NCBI GenBank assembly: GCA_046635845.1 | Contig: JAQQXN010000001.1 | Direction: 5' to 3' (one strand) | Length of the DNA stretch: 64,000 nucleotides | Origin: UBA168 sp011055275 | Lineage (GTDB): Archaea > Thermoproteota > Thermoprotei_A > Marsarchaeales > UBA168 | Shown: piece after piece, positions 17,081 through 25,083 of the stretch | Layout: each line of letters starts with the position of its first letter | Numbering within the stretch: position 1 is the stretch's first letter | Made by a program: the position numbers and the translations under genes | Notes under the pieces: generated by a model | The model's database searches: none | Seen by the model: only the letters and a program-made list of their open reading frames with translations | Told to the model about the DNA's origin: nothing

Positions 17081-17576
17081 TTTTTGGGTCAGATGAGACG
17101 CTTTGGGAGTTAGGGTGCCCTAACGGCGCGTGTCTTTGATGCGTGCGTTGGTCCGTTACGATGAAAAATAAAAAAATGCGCAGTGGCAACACCGGCTTGA
17201 AATAGAGAAGGAAGGCGGTTCATCGGAGCCCTATTTGCTTTCCCCTGATTGAGGCCTTTTCCTGAGAAGTTCCGAGCTAGCGGAGCTGAGGTCTTGTACC
17301 ATAAGTTTGTCTGTATGCGCTATTAGCATGAGCGTTTCCTGCATTTGCCGCTGCCGTAGAACGCCTTGGCTTTAACTCATTGGTCGTAAATGGGCTTTTG
17401 CAAAATCTCCTTGTTTAATTCAGAAAGCCCTCATGGGTTCGCTTATAATTTTCCGAGGAATCGAACTTCGTTAGGAATTCAACTCTTTATGTGAGTTTCT
17501 CTTAAGATCGAACCTTTTGCAAAAATCACGAGCGAGCTCATGAGCGGTTTCATGATTATGAACAACCCAGAAAAAA
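17081..17576. other. Intergenic region with no recognisable feature
   Basis: These 496 nt lie between tRNA-Pro and the end of the peroxiredoxin gene. Short T-runs directly follow the tRNA. Beyond that I see only a small TTAGGGTGCCCTAA palindrome (17112-17125), no sustained reading frame and no tRNA-like fold. Confidence 0.45.
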
Positions 17577-18299
17577 TCACTTTTGTTTTTTGGTCAAAGG
17601 AGACGGTTTATGGGAAGCCCTTTCCAGGAACTTTGCTGCCACTTGCGCGTCATCAAGAGGTACTGGCTTGTAGGTCAGCCACCACGATAGGCCTTTGTAC
17701 TGCGTCAGCCTGGTCTGCGCCTCTTGTATGGTCGAGGCCGTGGGCACTATGGCGTTTTCTCCTACAATCTCGTTGTTGGGCCAGTTCGCTGGAAGCGCCA
17801 CCTTATCTCTCTCTATTACCTGCAGCGCCTTTGTAGCTCTTAGTATCTCGTCTATATTGCGCCCCAGCTCGAGCGGGTAATATATTATGGCCCTGATTAT
17901 GCCCTGGGGATTGACGATAAAAACGGCCCTTATCGCTGCCGTTGGGGACTGCGCTTGTATCATGCCCAACTGCTCCGCCACGATACCCCTCGGGTCCGCT
18001 ATTATGGGAAACGGGATCTCTATTCCCAGATTTTGCTTGATCCAATTGATCCATTCGATGTGTGAGGGCACACTATCCACGCTGAGCCCGATCAGCTCTA
18101 CTCCTAACGACTTGAAGTCATCGTACCTGTTTGCAAAAGCGTAGAACTCCGTGGTGCACACGGGAGTGAAGTCTCCCGGATGGCTGAACAGTATGAACCA
18201 CTTCCCTGCGTAATCATCAGGAAGCTTTTTAGTTCCAACCGTTGTTTGTACCGTCAGTGCTGGGAACTTTTCGCCTATCAGAGGAATCTGTCCCGGCAT
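17577..18299 (-). CDS. Peroxiredoxin, 1-Cys type (Prx6 / archaeal thioredoxin peroxidase family)
   Basis: This 240-residue thiol peroxidase has the peroxidatic site HPGDFTPVCTTEF, with the catalytic cysteine near residue 48 and the conserved Thr and Pro, plus a PLELGRNIDEILRATKALQ region typical of archaeal enzymes that form decameric rings. In well-known archaeal relatives the C-terminal tail carries two more cysteines around a DWWFC-like motif. Here that place reads GLSWWLTYKPV with no cysteine, so the protein has a single cysteine. It would reduce peroxides through a sulfenate resolved by another thiol. Confidence 0.93.
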   Translation of the reverse strand: MPGQIPLIGEKFPALTVQTTVGTKKLPDDYAGKWFILFSHPGDFTPVCTTEFYAFANRYDDFKSLGVELIGLSVDSVPSHIEWINWIKQNLGIEIPFPIIADPRGIVAEQLGMIQAQSPTAAIRAVFIVNPQGIIRAIIYYPLELGRNIDEILRATKALQVIERDKVALPANWPNNEIVGENAIVPTASTIQEAQTRLTQYKGLSWWLTYKPVPLDDAQVAAKFLERASHKPSPLTKKQK

Positions 18300-18361
18300 A
18301 CAAAGTATGATTCAATGACTTATAAATCTGTCTTTTAAATTAACTTGATATGCTGGGATAT

Positions 18362-18382
18362 TCCCTTAAAAAAACGCAAAAA
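18362..18382 (-). terminator. T-rich terminator of the APC permease gene
   Basis: On the minus strand the APC stop is followed by two T-runs (TTTTTGCGTTTTTTT), a typical archaeal poly-T termination signal. Confidence 0.5.
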
Positions 18383-19743
18383 TCAGGTTTTCTGCCTCTT
18401 TACAACTAGAAAGAGACCAAGCAGGGCCCAAGCAGTTACGATGTAAGCTGGCAGGTTCAGCGGGTATGCCGGGATGGGGTACACCGTGCTCACTATCGCA
18501 AACGCCATGAGTATTATGGCGGCGCTTGGTATCACCACATGCCTTGCGAGGTCAAGGGTCTTGTTGCGCTTTGCGTAGAATGGAAGCGCGACGGTGGCAA
18601 AGAAGTGCTGGAGCATGAAAGCTATGGACGCTGCCCCCTCTATCACGAGCGCACCCATGAATGGGCCAAAAAGTTCTCCGGATAGGATTGCTATGGCTAG
18701 CGAAGTCAAGGCAACCGTCAGCACAGCGTTCTTGGGGGTGCCGAATCTGGGGTGAGTCCTAGATAGGAATTTTGGAAGTATAGCGGTATCCCTTGCCAGG
18801 TAGTAGAGCATGCGCGTAAGCGAGTTGTTGATCGCGATACCGAAGTCAAGAAAGCTGTTGATCACGACGGCCACGAATATCCATCCCCCAACGGCTCCTA
18901 GGTACCTGAAGTACTCTATGACGCCGGGATCTGGAGATGTCGCAAAGGAGCTCATGTTGTTTATTCCCCATCCCACCGTGAGGGCATATGCGTTCAGCGC
19001 TAGGGGAGCAACTATCAAGAGCCACCCGTAAATTATGCTCTTACTTATGGTCTTATTTGGATCTCTGGCTTCTTCTCCAAGCGCGACGACGGACCCCGAA
19101 CCTCCATAGGAGTAGAGGCCGAAGAGAAGGCCTAGCCCTATGAGGGATAGCTTTCCGTGAACTGGTGCAGTGGTAAAGACCTCAAGGGTGTTGGCGGTCC
19201 CAAGCCTTGCTATTATCAAGAGGGCTCCGACCGTTAAGACGCTCACTTCGATGAATCCCGTATAGACCGCGTAGTCCAGCGAGACCCGTATTCCCCTATA
19301 GACGAGAATGGTAGTGAAAGCCAGCGGTATCAAGGCCAGCGCTACCCACGAGTACCGGATCGTGGATAGGGATGGAAACAAGAGGTATAGAAAGGCGGCA
19401 AAGGACAACAGCGCAAAGCCCGTGTACGTTAGAAACTCGTTGAAGAAGAAGAGCCATCCCGTAATGCCGCCCATCGCATCGCCTAGCCCAGCTTTAGCGA
19501 AAGCGGAATATCCTCCAGAACTTGCAATGCTCTTTGAGAATTGATAGTTTGTGTTGAGCCAAAGCAAAACCGTGATTGGCGCAATGACGAATACGAGCGG
19601 TGTTGACCCGCCAGAAGCTATAGCAGTCCCAGTTATGAGAATCGCAACCTCCGCAGCAGGGGCAACGTGACTGAAGCTTTGAAATATGCCGTGCCAAAGC
19701 CCTACTTGGTTGCTCTTAAGCCTATTATCGGTTGGCTTTGCAT
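18383..19743 (-). CDS. APC amino acid permease with apparent frameshift near the start
   Basis: The long frame (18383-19567, 394 residues) encodes most of an APC-superfamily amino acid transporter with about eleven membrane helices. It lacks the usual N-terminus. The same frame continues upstream without ATG, GTG or TTG and encodes GLWHGIFQSFSHVAPAAEVA, the classic first-helix region of this family. A promoter-proximal ATG at 19743, about 30 nt after CTTAAATA (19769-19776), opens MQSQPIIGLRATK and then stops at 19702-19704. Adding one base there would join both parts as ATK-VGLWHG. The gene is therefore frameshifted, or the sequence has a one-base error. Confidence 0.8.
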
Positions 19744-19864
19744 CGTCTCCCGTTTCTTTGCTTTACTCCTATTTAAGTGCAGCGGTCATAACCACCTGCA
19801 TGCCGCTTAAAGAAAGCCCGCTTAAGTCATTATAAAGATTATTTATGATAAAAATACGGCATCG

Positions 19865-22339
19865 TTAACGAAGGCTCTCTAACCTGCTTATGCGCTCATC
19901 GAGTTGTCTCTCTTGGGCCTTTATCCTCTCTAGCTCATCGCTAATTTGCTTGGGCGTTCCCTTTGTACTCTCCTTAATCTTTCTTGCGGCATCCCTAGCC
20001 GCGCGCCTTATACGGGCTTCTGGGTCACGGGTGCTCGCTTCCTCTAGGGTGCCGATCAGCCTCAGGCTCATGCCGCGCTCTATTGCCTCGATGGTTGCCC
20101 TTCTAACTCTGAGTGAACGATCCTTGATGAGTTCTTTCAGCCTTTCCGTGGCCTTTATCTCATCTGGGAAAGCGCCCAACGCGCGCGTGGCGGCGCTTCT
20201 CACGGCCTCATCTGAATCTGGAGACGTCAGCTTAATTATCGCATCAAGGGCCTTTTGTCCCCGTATCCTTGAAAGTCCGTCGATCGCCCCAACCGTTATG
20301 GAGTAGTTATGACCTCCGTAGCTTAGCGCCTTTATCAGCTCATCCTCATAAGGCTGACCGCCAGCCGTGCCCAGGGCCGCGGCGGCGCTTCCTCTGGTGT
20401 AGTATCCCTCGTTTTCGCTTAAAAGAATCGAAGAAAGGGCCTTAGCGGCCTCTTCATTAGGCCCGTGCTTTCCCAGAGCCTCCGCGATGGCAGTTCTCAC
20501 CCTTGGATGTGGTTCTCTCATCAAAGCGTTGAGCAGGGCGCGGACAGCGCGCTCCGATCCTATTTCGCCTAAGGCCTTAGCGGCCTCTACCCTGCATCCC
20601 CAAAAGGCATCCCTTTGCATAACGCCAGAGAGCGCTTCGACGGCCCTATCGCTGCCATCTGACCTCAGCGCCTCGATAGCTTCGAGCCTTGCCGTTGCCG
20701 TCTTGTAGGATGCTTCAGATATGGCTTCCTCAAGCTTTTTCTTCGCCTTCCTCTCAAAGAAGAGCTTTCCGGTAGGATCTATGCACACGAACTTCGGAGG
20801 CCTTTCGAGCTTAATGTAGATGCTTGTGGATGGCCTATCAAGTGCAACCGGCATTATCCTGTCGCCGTCATCGGTAGCTACCAGTATGTCGGCGTTTAAA
20901 TTGTAAGCTGGATAAGAGTCATTGGGTTGCACTTGATCTATCAAGATCTTTAAGAGATTGAGGGAACTATCGTAATCCCAAGAGTAGGAGACCTGTGGAT
21001 GGCCTGACGAATATACGAATTGATAGAAGAACCATTGAAGCCGTTTTTTAGACACCTGTTCGGCTATCCTCTGGAGATCTGTTGTTGACGCTGGTTTAAA
21101 GGAGCGCTCTGTTAGGAATTCCTGTAGGGTCTTCTTGAATGCGTCCTCTCCGATTAGATTAGCTAGGTACCACAGCACGAGGCAGCCCTTCTCATATGAG
21201 TGGCGGTCGAAGAGTTCCCACGGATCATCGTAAACGTTGAAGACTATGGGTCTCGCGTACCTTTCTCTGTACTCTGAGAGGTAGGCTGACATGCATCTGT
21301 GAAGTGAGTACTGGAACTCTTCCTCTCCCTGGGCGTGTCTCTCGTAAAGTGCTTCCATGAGTGTGGCAAATGACTCATTTAGCCATATCTCGGACCAGCT
21401 TTCGGCCGTCTCCAGATCCCCAAACCACTGGTGAGCGAGTTCGTGGGCAATGAGCGGATCGGAGGTGAAGTCCTCACGACCAGGACAAGGGAATTTAGAG
21501 CCCGGACAATGAGCGTGCTCATCATGCAACGTGGAAGCGGTGAGGAGCGTAGTGGTCGTGTTTTCCATCCCACCTCCAAAGCCCCACACGGCAACCTGCT
21601 TGTAGTTAGGCCACGGATACTTCACGCCGGTGTACTCTTCGAAGAACTTAATGGCGTCGCAGGTTCTGTAAAACGTCATCCTAGCCTTATTTGCCCATCC
21701 CTTAGGAACGTAGTATTCGAGGGGTAATCCATCGCATTGTTCTCTTATGACATCGAAATCTCCTGCCGCTAAATCTATTAGGTATGGAGAGTGAGGCTTA
21801 TCGAGAGACCACGTCCACTCCTTCTCCTCGCCTTTGTCCGTCTCCTTTACCAGAACACCATTTGACACGGCGATCATGGAAGAGGGAACGATCGCCGACA
21901 GCTGAGTCGGAAACTTTATCTGCGGGGAGTCCGGAAGGGGAATCCAGTACCTGTTGTCCTCGCTTTCACCCTGCGTCCATACGTAGGTCTTGCCCTCATG
22001 CTCTACAAATGTGAGCCCCTTGCGCGGTGACGTTGAATAGGTGATTTTAAGGATGTGGTGGCCCAAGGGTGAGTTAACGGTGATCTTCTTTCCGTCGTAA
22101 GCGAAGTCGGCTTGCCGATCGTCTAGTTCCACGGACTTGACCTCCATTTCAACGGCATCAAGTTCGATGGGACCCCACGAAGAGAGGTCATATTCGGCTA
22201 ACCCGTCAATCCGTTTAGATTGAGTGTTAAGGCGTATGGTAACGGCCAGCTTGTAAACTGAGAAGTTGAACGTGCGCGTAAACTTCGGCTGATAATCAGG
22301 GTATACGAAATCTCTCCCAGTTAGGTAGGAAAAATCCAT
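19865..22339 (-). CDS. M1-family aminopeptidase with C-terminal HEAT-like repeats
   Basis: The 824-residue zinc peptidase removes N-terminal residues. Residues about 1-210 form the beta-rich N-domain. The catalytic part shows GGMENTTTTLL (the GxMEN exopeptidase motif) and HELAHQWFGD followed 18 residues on by the third zinc ligand in WLNESFATLMEA. After residue about 560 come roughly seven helical repeats with the pattern A-V-x-A-L, for example RAVRALLNALMREPHPRVRTA, matching HEAT/PBS repeats. The protein ends in a short coiled coil. Tricorn-factor-like intracellular peptide trimming is the likely role. Confidence 0.93.
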   Translation of the reverse strand: MDFSYLTGRDFVYPDYQPKFTRTFNFSVYKLAVTIRLNTQSKRIDGLAEYDLSSWGPIELDAVEMEVKSVELDDRQADFAYDGKKITVNSPLGHHILKITYSTSPRKGLTFVEHEGKTYVWTQGESEDNRYWIPLPDSPQIKFPTQLSAIVPSSMIAVSNGVLVKETDKGEEKEWTWSLDKPHSPYLIDLAAGDFDVIREQCDGLPLEYYVPKGWANKARMTFYRTCDAIKFFEEYTGVKYPWPNYKQVAVWGFGGGMENTTTTLLTASTLHDEHAHCPGSKFPCPGREDFTSDPLIAHELAHQWFGDLETAESWSEIWLNESFATLMEALYERHAQGEEEFQYSLHRCMSAYLSEYRERYARPIVFNVYDDPWELFDRHSYEKGCLVLWYLANLIGEDAFKKTLQEFLTERSFKPASTTDLQRIAEQVSKKRLQWFFYQFVYSSGHPQVSYSWDYDSSLNLLKILIDQVQPNDSYPAYNLNADILVATDDGDRIMPVALDRPSTSIYIKLERPPKFVCIDPTGKLFFERKAKKKLEEAISEASYKTATARLEAIEALRSDGSDRAVEALSGVMQRDAFWGCRVEAAKALGEIGSERAVRALLNALMREPHPRVRTAIAEALGKHGPNEEAAKALSSILLSENEGYYTRGSAAAALGTAGGQPYEDELIKALSYGGHNYSITVGAIDGLSRIRGQKALDAIIKLTSPDSDEAVRSAATRALGAFPDEIKATERLKELIKDRSLRVRRATIEAIERGMSLRLIGTLEEASTRDPEARIRRAARDAARKIKESTKGTPKQISDELERIKAQERQLDERISRLESLR

Positions 22340-22478
22340 GCAATCCGTTTACGGGTAAAAATAAGGTTTCTCTTGCGAGGATTGAGAGGTGAAAGTGGGC
22401 TTGCCTGAGGGTCGCGCCAGAAAGCCCTTGCTTTTGGCCGCTTATTAACCGGGGAGAGGCGGACCGGAAATCAATGCG

Positions 22479-22486
22479 CTTAAATA
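22479..22486 (+). promoter_or_regulatory. TATA-like box of the small anchored protein gene
   Basis: CTTAAATA is centred about 26 nt before ATG 22508, the standard leaderless spacing seen elsewhere in this window. It supports the reality of a very short gene. Confidence 0.55.
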
Positions 22487-22507
22487 TGACGCCGTTATAC
22501 TTAACAT

Positions 22508-22735
22508 ATGAGGAATATCTCTCTGTCAAAAGCAATAGCCGGCATGATTATAGTTTTTGTGCTGGGCTTCGCCGCCGGATGGTTCGCGTGGTACGCCTTC
22601 GTTCCCACTGCACGCGCCTCTCCTGATCCTGGATCAGCAGGTAGCCCTTACGGAACGGCCACGGGCTCTGGATCAACAACGAGCAATAACTCAGGTTCGT
22701 CTTCTGGGTACTCTTCTTCGTCTGGCGGATGGTAG
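22508..22735 (+). CDS. Small membrane-anchored Ser/Gly-rich surface protein
   Basis: The 75-residue protein has a short basic start, one hydrophobic helix (about residues 10-32, AGMIIVFVLGFAAGWFAWYA) and then a tail of almost only Ser, Gly, Thr and Pro ending in SSSSGGW. It would sit in the membrane with a flexible, probably glycosylated, outward tail. I do not recognise a family. Its own promoter supports expression. A pilin-like processing site is not evident. Confidence 0.55.
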   Translation: MRNISLSKAIAGMIIVFVLGFAAGWFAWYAFVPTARASPDPGSAGSPYGTATGSGSTTSNNSGSSSGYSSSSGGW

Positions 22736-22767
22736 CCATAAATGCCGGCCTTTTTTTGACGGGCTTA

Positions 22768-22866
22768 AGCCGGGGGAGGGACTTCCGCTTTTCGTGTCGG
22801 ACCCTCTTGAAACGGCTTTCGGCATACCACTGCAGGCCGTCGCCTAAACCGTTCGGCCACCCCGGC
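22768..22866 (-). tRNA. tRNA-Cys (anticodon GCA) with two introns
   Basis: Read on the minus strand, acceptor GCCGGGG (22866-22860) pairs with CCCCGGC (22775-22769), with discriminator T at 22768, as in archaeal tRNA-Cys. Anticodon stem ACGGC (22840-22836) pairs with GCCGT (22816-22812); loop CTGCAG is followed by intron 22829-22818 (12 nt, position 37/38). T-stem GAGGG (22806-22802) pairs with CCCTC (22780-22776); its loop is interrupted by intron 22795-22782 (14 nt, position 59/60), where TCCG pairs with CGGA beside 3-nt bulges. Removing both gives a 73-nt tRNA. The mature T-loop reads TCCGACT, with an unusual C55. Confidence 0.87.
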
Positions 22867-22885
22867 ATGATCCTTAGTTGCTAGC

Positions 22886-22895
22886 TTTTTTAGGC
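22886..22895 (-). promoter_or_regulatory. TATA-like box of tRNA-Cys
   Basis: CCTAAAAAAG on the minus strand is centred about 25 nt before the first tRNA base (22866). It overlaps the last codons of the upstream gene. Confidence 0.5.
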
Positions 22896-23573
22896 TTTTC
22901 TGCCTTGAGGAGCTCCAATGCTTTTCAGCAGTTGCGTTGTCGCTTGACGCACGTTGGCGGATCCAGTTATGTAAGCGCCCACCGCTATGATCTTGGCGCC
23001 GGCTTTAGCCATTTCCGCCGCGGACGAATCGTTCAGCCTGCCTGCGACCGCCACAGGCACGCTTATCGCCGATATGGCAGATTCTATATCTTTCTGCCTC
23101 CCAGCCAATGAGTCTGGTGCAAACGGGATATCATCTGAACCCATGTGGAAGCAAACATAATCTGCTCCAAGCTGCACGGCTGTCTTAGCCCTGTCGAGCT
23201 CTTCGCTTCTTCTTACCCACAAGAGGTCTATCATTACCTTGGCTCCATTCTTTTTCGCCCCCTCAATGGCCTCGCTCACGTTCCTTCTACTCGAAAGTGC
23301 ACTTACCGTAATGACATCGGCACCATTGGCGCTTGCCATCTCGGCAAGTACATACCCCTGCTCAAGGAGTTTCAGGTCTGCCACTACCACCTTGTCCGGG
23401 AATGATGTCTTCAACCGCCTTACAACTCCAACTCCTTCACTCATTATCAGCGGGCTGCCGGCTTCGAGCCACTGCGCCCCAGCTTCAGACGCCTGGGATG
23501 CGATCTCGAGAGCCCTGTCCGCAGAGACGAGGTCAAGGGCCACCTGTAAAACCGGCCATCTATCGTTATACAT
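22890..23573 (-). CDS. 3-hexulose-6-phosphate synthase-like protein (OMP decarboxylase superfamily)
   Basis: This 227-residue TIM barrel begins LQVALDLVSADRALEIA and has WLEAGSPLIMSEG and VVADLKLLEQGYVLAEMA, as in hexulose-phosphate synthases, which in archaea supply ribulose 5-phosphate. The usual metal/catalytic motif D-x-K-x-x-D reads D-L-K-L-L-E here, so the last Asp is Glu. The phosphate-gripping end VAVAGRLND and KIIAVGAYIT is intact. No hexulose-phosphate isomerase is fused or adjacent. ATG 23573 is leaderless and its promoter contains a 14-bp palindrome. Confidence 0.78.
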   Translation of the reverse strand: MYNDRWPVLQVALDLVSADRALEIASQASEAGAQWLEAGSPLIMSEGVGVVRRLKTSFPDKVVVADLKLLEQGYVLAEMASANGADVITVSALSSRRNVSEAIEGAKKNGAKVMIDLLWVRRSEELDRAKTAVQLGADYVCFHMGSDDIPFAPDSLAGRQKDIESAISAISVPVAVAGRLNDSSAAEMAKAGAKIIAVGAYITGSANVRQATTQLLKSIGAPQGRKA

Positions 23574-23902
23574 AAATTATTGACGCGTCAATTTAAAAGG
23601 ACTAGTGGGAATCGTGATCTAGTGACGCTTCGGTTAGGCGTGCCACTGCGTTCTAAATTTTTCCGTGAGCGGGTTCTGGCACAAACCGTTAGCCGCAAGG
23701 CGTTGTTAGATTTTCGGAAGGAACGGTTGCTAAGTTTGAATCTCTGCAATCAATGGCACTTAACGCATGTGATCAGGAACGATTCAGCTATAAAGATGTA
23801 AAAATATTGGGCTTGAGTTTATGATAGCCTTCTAACCCATTAACGTCTACATGTAATAAAAATTATAACTTTGAAGCGCCTACCTAGCTTGTTTCGCTCT
23901 CT
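23574..23902. other. Intergenic region between two minus-strand genes
   Basis: Apart from the promoter and palindrome next to 23580, this 329-nt gap shows no recognisable RNA or gene. A T-rich run on the minus strand near 23855-23870 could end the Alba transcript. Confidence 0.4.
23579..23592. promoter_or_regulatory. 14-bp perfect palindrome in the promoter of the hexulose-phosphate-synthase-like gene
   Basis: ATTGACGCGTCAAT reads the same on both strands. It lies between a TATA-like box on the minus strand (TTTTAAATT, about 23591-23599) and ATG 23573, so a dimeric protein bound there would block transcription start. Confidence 0.6.
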
Positions 23903-24244
23903 TTATTTTTTTTCCAGCACTATTTCAATGGCGGAGACGTTCTTCATCCTGCCACCTTCTGCTTCTAGTTGCTCTGTGCTGATGTTGATGCTCTTGACTT
24001 TCAGTGCGTCTTTCATGAATCTATTTCTCAGCATTTCTGCGACGTCTACGGCTCCGCTTATGGCCCTTCCCCTTGCCTTTAGCGTAACGGAGGGAGCTCC
24101 TCCGTTCAGCTGTACGAGGCATGCCATTACATAGCTCATGGGTGGTTTAGAACCCACGTATATGACGTTCTCTTCTCCTGGCGCTTTGGCTTTTTGAGCC
24201 TCAGCCTTTGTTCCCTCACTTTCTGTTGAAGATTTGTTAGCCAT
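23903..24244 (-). CDS. alba: Alba chromatin / RNA-binding protein
   Basis: The 113-residue protein has an unusual acidic/basic N-terminal arm of about 25 residues, then the Alba fold: NVIYVGSKPPMSYVMACLVQLNGGAPSV, the RGRAISGAVDVAEMLRNRF helix and a C-terminal strand VSAIEIVLEKK. Alba proteins coat DNA and RNA in Thermoproteota. The lysine usually acetylated (in the first loop) is present as GSKPPMSYV. A Shine-Dalgarno-like GGTGA lies just before ATG 24244, and a TRAM gene is 52 nt upstream on the same strand, so the two are probably cotranscribed. Confidence 0.93.
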   Translation of the reverse strand: MANKSSTESEGTKAEAQKAKAPGEENVIYVGSKPPMSYVMACLVQLNGGAPSVTLKARGRAISGAVDVAEMLRNRFMKDALKVKSINISTEQLEAEGGRMKNVSAIEIVLEKK

Positions 24245-24296
24245 CTGAATTCACCGAGGCTATGGATCTCTCCGGCCTGCCTATTAAGCCTGTCTT

Positions 24297-24539
24297 TCAC
24301 TCCTCTTTCTCTTCGCTCCCTTCTTTTACTACGACACCGGTAGCGTATCTAGGCGTGACCTTGGTTATCTTTATTCTGACGTTATCGCCCTGTTTTGTTC
24401 CAGGGACAAATATTACGAAGCGCTGTATCTTAGCTACTCCTTCTCCTCTCCTACTGGTGTCAGTTATCTGGACATCGTACTCTTTTCCCTCTTCGACTGG
24501 CTTCTGGAAGAAGCTACCGGCATTCTCTCCGTACGACAC
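24297..24539 (-). CDS. TRAM-domain RNA-binding protein
   Basis: The 80-residue protein is one TRAM domain of the OB type, with PVEEGKEYDVQITDTSRRGE, GVAKIQRFVIFVPGT and GDNVRIKITKVTPRYATGVV. Single-domain TRAM proteins act as RNA chaperones in archaea. It starts at GTG 24539, preceded by a nearly perfect Shine-Dalgarno GGAGGTGA (24546-24553). Its neighbours are Alba downstream and a small unknown gene upstream, all in one direction. The leader before it contains a CAGGTAG/CTACCTG inverted repeat (24565-24571, 24617-24623). Confidence 0.9.
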   Translation of the reverse strand: MSYGENAGSFFQKPVEEGKEYDVQITDTSRRGEGVAKIQRFVIFVPGTKQGDNVRIKITKVTPRYATGVVVKEGSEEKEE

Positions 24540-24664
24540 TTATTTCACCTCCACTTATTTTTTACAGGTAGTTCGGAGTGCACCGCAAGCAAAACAGCGT
24601 TCTCGTTCAAACCTACCTACCTGCGGGTATTATTTTCTAAGATAATATAAGCGTATCCGTTCGC

Positions 24665-24952
24665 CTACTCTATTCGCCGGCCTTCAGATGCGCTCCTCCT
24701 CTTCTGGGCAAGAGCATACTCCCTGTTTATGTGCTCCCGATAGGTTTGCAAAAGCCTCTCCGCAAGATCAACTGCTTCCATGTCATTCAGCTTCAAAACC
24801 ACCCTCGTGCCTTTGGCATCTTTTAGGGAGATATAGAACCCCCCTTTTTCTACGAAGCCGTTTTCGTTGATTGACGGTGGTATGTCATCGGCCACTAGCT
24901 GGCTCGATATCTTCTTCGTGGCATCAAAATGCACTATCTCAGCAACCCTCAT
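24665..24952 (-). CDS. Small conserved-looking protein, unknown function
   Basis: The frame encodes 95 residues: an N-terminal beta-rich half (VAEIVHFDATKKISSQLVAD, GGFYISLKDAKGTRVVLKL) and a C-terminal helix EAVDLAERLLQTYREHINREY with a basic tail. This looks like a small folded domain followed by an amphipathic helix, possibly nucleic-acid binding. I do not recognise a family. It is the first gene of a probable minus-strand run with TRAM and Alba and is divergent from the GMP-synthase-like gene. Confidence 0.6.
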   Translation of the reverse strand: MRVAEIVHFDATKKISSQLVADDIPPSINENGFVEKGGFYISLKDAKGTRVVLKLNDMEAVDLAERLLQTYREHINREYALAQKRRSASEGRRIE

Positions 24953-25083
24953 AATTTTGAATTACACCTGCATTTAACCTTGGTGGACCGCCTTTTGAGG
25001 CTTGAGTTGACTGGAATTTGGCTTTTTCCAAGCTTATCTTATGAAGAAAAGCGTAAAAGCCGCTGGATAAGAGAACTAGGTAT

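Noticed and set aside
22557..22847. Open frames on both strands across 22550-22870
   Set aside because: The region holds the tRNA-Cys gene and the small Ser/Gly-rich protein gene; the frames have no family features.
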